From: Siphonodentalium dalli
Lineage: Eukaryota > Mollusca > Scaphopoda > Gadilida > Siphonodentaliidae
DNA: 64,000 nucleotides
Direction of reading: 5' to 3'
Assembly: GCA_032622095.1 (NCBI GenBank)
Contig: CP136061.1
Span: 11,731,287 to 11,795,286, forward strand
Every line of letters begins with the position of its first letter. The stretch's first letter is position 1. The position numbers and the translations under genes were made by a program. Shown here in pieces: positions 61,012-64,000 of this stretch. The notes below the pieces were generated by a model. That model was given only the letters and a program-made list of their open reading frames with translations. It was not told the DNA's origin and made no database searches.

Positions 61012-61450
61012 TATACGCCCTTTTTTGAAAAATTCGTATTATGTAATCAGTCTGTCCGTCCATCCATCTGTATGTCCGTCCATGTGTCTGTCTGTCGAGC
61101 CGTCCGTCCGTTAACATGTTTAGTTTCCGATCGATAACTCCAGTTTGGATTATTTGATCTGAACCAAAGTTGCTATGTGTATTTCCCAGCTAAAGCTACA
61201 GGCCAAGTTCAAATATATGGGTTCCGTCCAATTATTTTTACATGAGTTACGGCCCTTTTTCGACTTAGAATTTTACCGTCTGTTAACATTTTTGGTTTCC
61301 GACTGATAACTCCAGTTTGGATTATTTGATCTGAATAAAAGTTGGTGTGTGTATTTCCCAGCTAAAAGATACAGGCCAAGTTCGAATATGGGTTCCATCC
61401 AGTTATTTTTACATGAGTTACGGCCCTTTTTCGACTTAGAATTTGACCAT
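61012..61450. mobile_element. inverted relative of the 35516-36365 element
   Basis: The end TATACGCCCTTTTTTGAAAA...TTCGTATTATG (61012-61042) is the reverse complement of the 36326-36360 end. A TCTG/TCCG microsatellite and two ~172-bp units (GATAACTCCAGTTTGGATTA; TTACGGCCCTTTTTCGACTT) follow. The far end is unclear. Confidence 0.65.
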
Positions 61451-62515
61451 GGTGGAGAGCCACAATATTGAGTATCCCCATTTTAAAATGTTCATAATTC
61501 CAGCTTCTGTTGACAGATTTTAAAAATTGTGTCAGTGCCAGTTCATATGGCCGCAATGTTTGCGGAGCGATCAAAATCCCCTGCAATGATATTTTCCTTT
61601 AAGGGACTGAAAATTATATTGGTGATTAAAATCAGTTTCAAATGTTTCGCTGGGCCAACTTTTTTGTGTTCTGTTGTTCACATTGTATGAAAATCAATTG
61701 TTTGCTCTGTTTAAAACAGATTACTCACTTCTCCTGTTTTCTTGGTAACGAAACACAAGTGTTTGCATCTTTATTTGAAAATCTTTTAACTTAAGCAGCA
61801 TAAAGCATAAATGATAAAGATACTTTCCCCAACAGTGACAATTTCAGTTCATTTTCTGAATTTAACATATTGTGAGATAGACGTCAAAACACTACCTTTT
61901 CTCACAAAATGTTAATTAAATTTCAGATGAGTCTTTCAATGGTTTGTAATGTTCAAGGAATTGTAGAAAGTACAGTGTTTTGTTTGTTTGTGTAACTTCC
62001 ATGTTATCACATTAATTGTTGAATTTAATAAATGATTTAACTAGTTTCTTCTTTCTCTCATTTATATAGCAACATGGTTATGAATTGTCCAGATCTAAAT
62101 ACATGTATAATGCAGAGCTGATAGCTATCTGCCTCGAGTGGAATGTTGTACATGAATAAAAATGCTGTATCAGTTGGATGCTAACAGTATTTTGAGTGCA
62201 TAACTCTATTAGATCACATTCTGTGTGGTACACTACTGTTTTCCTAGCCACTATCCGAGGAAATAGCCCAGGGATGATTTGGCACCAGCCCTTCTAATAA
62301 CTCTCTATATCTACTCTCGAGTCACAATACGTATTCATGTTCGTGATCCCATCGATGGCAACAGTCACACTCTGGTGAATCTTGTCGCCAGTAGAATCTC
62401 AGGCTGGATTATTGGATGCGACTCATGTAGGTTTCAAAAGTTATTAGTAGGTCTGGTGCAATATCATAACCTGGGCTAATTATGGGGGGAGCAACTATGA
62501 ACCTGTAAATATGAA
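61451..62515. other. region between SAM gene and right subterminal array
   Basis: No exon recognised. TTTAATAAATG near 62026 could be a distal poly(A) signal. Confidence 0.4.
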
Positions 62516-62519
62516 GTAC

Positions 62520-62880
62520 CAAAATTAGGTTGGTAGTCTGGAGTACCAACTATATTTTGGTATTCTGGAGTGCCAAAAGCAGGTTGGTAGTCGGTGGAGT
62601 ACCAAATATATTTTGGTATTCTGGAGTACCAAAAATGTTTTTGGTACTCTGGAGTACCAAATTTTGGGTACTCCATTAGGGTCTATGGAGTACCTAATTT
62701 GGCACTCCAGAGTACCAAATACGAAGTACCAAAAGTGTTGTGGTACTCCGGAGTACCATTCAGGTTTGGTACTCTGGAGTACCAAAACCTAATTTGGTAC
62801 TCCGGAGTACCACAATTGTGGTACTCCGTGTGGGACAGCCGGAGTACCAAATTTGGCACTCCAGAGTACCTGGAGTTTTT
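62520..62880. repeat. right subterminal array of CTGGAGTACCAAA-type repeats
   Basis: More than fifteen copies of a ~16-20 bp palindromic word (TTTGGTACTCTGGAGTACCA and variants such as TGGTACTCCGGAGTACCA) in both orientations with irregular spacing. The array ends at CCAGAGTACCTGGAGTTTTT, then AGAGTG. It is a candidate transposase or SAM-protein binding region. Confidence 0.85.
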
Positions 62881-62886
62881 AGAGTG

Positions 62887-64000
62887 TATGTCGAGACCCT
62901 ATAAAAGCTCAACTGGGCGGTATTTAGAGCAAACTCCAAATTAAAGGATATTTTGGACACAATACTGATTGGTTATTACTTTTGGACAACTAATATATAT
63001 ATGTCTTTGCGAATATCCCGATAACTTGCCATCAGAAAGCTTTCGGAGCGAATATTGCAGACCTAAGCATCGACGGATGACCAAAGTAAATTTTCGCTAA
63101 ATTTTGGCTATTTTCCAATTATGTACATCAATACAAGGGTGTTTACATGTTGTAACACCAAAAGTGACCATTTAAAAAAATATATACTGAAGGGTATTTC
63201 TAAGTACATCTTTTAAAACGAGTGTTGAGACGATATCTATCGAATAACGTGGAACCGCCCAGCTGGGCACTTTCGATAAATATTGTCTTCGCAGATTTTT
63301 GCATATTTCTACACTTTTACACCAATTCGTAACCGCCCAGCCAGGTTCGTACCCGCCCAGTCATCTTCGTAACCGCCCAGCCAGGAGGTTCAGTGGGAAA
63401 ATAGTGTAAATACTGGTTCTAAATTACTGTGGCGGATATGCTCCTCGAATTTTCATTCCACACGAGCAAAGTCCGATTCCGTTGTGAGTTTTTCCGATTG
63501 TCGACCGAGCAATTTTTAAATTTACCGGCAGAAAAACTTCTAAAGACCGATATAAGGTAAATTTGATAACATATTACGGTAACTTTTACCTCTAGCTTCA
63601 ACCGATACATGTTCCCCAATCACTGTGTTGCCCAAAAATCCAGAAAAATGTTGTAATCGATGATTTATGTTTTCGCTCCGATTCCCGCCCTGTATGTTCC
63701 GTTGTCGCCCGAGTATGTTCTATTGTCGCCCGAGCAATACTCGTCAGATTTCGACTAGAAACGTCCAGTTTTCTGGCGATAAACGTCTCCATGGAGCGGC
63801 CATTAGCTTTTGTCTTCAACATTATGACGAAAGTGTTAAAGGGGCATACAATGAGACTATTTATGCGGTACATTCTCATAAAATTATCAATGTTATCGAT
63901 CAATGTCTTCATTTTTCCGATATAAACAGTATTCGTGGTTGGAAATTTTCCTACGTCAATATAATAACCAGTCGCACATTTTACTTTGAAATTGCCCTGA
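62887..64000. other. right flank of the candidate CACTA element
   Basis: No exon recognised. The word AACCGCCCAGC is repeated at 63252, 63331, 63350 and 63372, and in complement at 62910 (CTGGGCGGT). Read as the minus strand of the TSP1-FReD gene this could be intron; no TSP1 or signal-peptide exon was found. Confidence 0.4.

Larger units (their letters stand above)
43330..62886 (+). mobile_element. candidate large CACTA/EnSpm-like element with two genes
   Basis: Both flanks carry words of the type TATTCTGGAGTACC and TTGGTACTCCAGAG: sparse on the left (43338-43445), a dense bidirectional array on the right (62520-62880). Between them lie a tnp2-type transposase (50655-53207) and the SAM gene that contains it in its first intron. 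The last repeat is followed by GGAGTTTTTAGAGTG, a possible CACTC terminus. Subterminal repeats in both orientations and CACT ends are CACTA hallmarks. The left terminus and target duplication were not found, so the limits are provisional. Several smaller elements are nested inside. Confidence 0.55.

Noticed and set aside
63598-63912. 104-codon minus-strand reading frame as an upstream exon of the TSP1-FReD gene
   Set aside because: No TSP1, FReD or convincing signal-peptide features and no supporting splice sites recognised.

Overview
The window is animal (invertebrate) genomic DNA. Multi-exon genes with GT-AG introns, extensive minisatellites, Helitron-like, hAT-like, CACTA-like and LINE elements, and a thrombospondin-1/fibrinogen-domain gene all point to a metazoan. 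The repeat style suggests a mollusc or another lophotrochozoan: tandem-repeat-bearing short Helitron-like elements, and GGGCATAACTCAGTCA-type repeats ending in an ACGG microsatellite. That taxonomic call is inference. No rRNA, tRNA, CRISPR array or bacterial operon was seen.

Layout. 1-4330 is a 165-bp satellite whose orientation flips at 3050/3051, making a giant palindrome. 4430-7215 is repeat-poor to degenerate. 7216-9384 holds four head-to-tail Helitron-like copies. 9385-17050 is intergenic, with fold-back elements, an hAT-like element with an 8-bp target duplication, and short tandem repeats. 17078-42899 (minus strand) is the visible 3' part of one host gene: two thrombospondin type 1 exons, then four exons that splice in perfect phase into a complete fibrinogen-related domain (FReD). 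Its introns carry a 58-bp array built on the last intron's 3' splice site, a ~130-bp array built on the preceding exon's 3' half and 5' splice site, a 61-bp array of about 50 copies, several MITEs, and a LINE in opposite orientation.

43.3-62.9 kb looks like one large CACTA/EnSpm-like DNA transposon. An intact single-exon 850-aa transposase of the tnp2 type (two N-terminal C2H2 fingers) lies inside the first intron of an intact nine-exon SAM-domain gene (539 aa) on the same strand. Short repeats built on CTGGAGTACC lie in both flanks. The gene-inside-first-intron plan resembles maize En/Spm, where the transposase reading frames sit in the first intron of the tnpA unit. The right end is plausible; the left end could not be found. 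62.9-64.0 kb has no recognised gene.

How it fits together: the host TSP1-FReD gene (probably secreted or extracellular recognition) has introns swollen by repeats. The CACTA-like unit lies upstream of its visible exons, probably within that gene or next to it. Many non-autonomous elements (hAT-like, CACTC-ended, fold-back) are superimposed, and several have readable target-site duplications.
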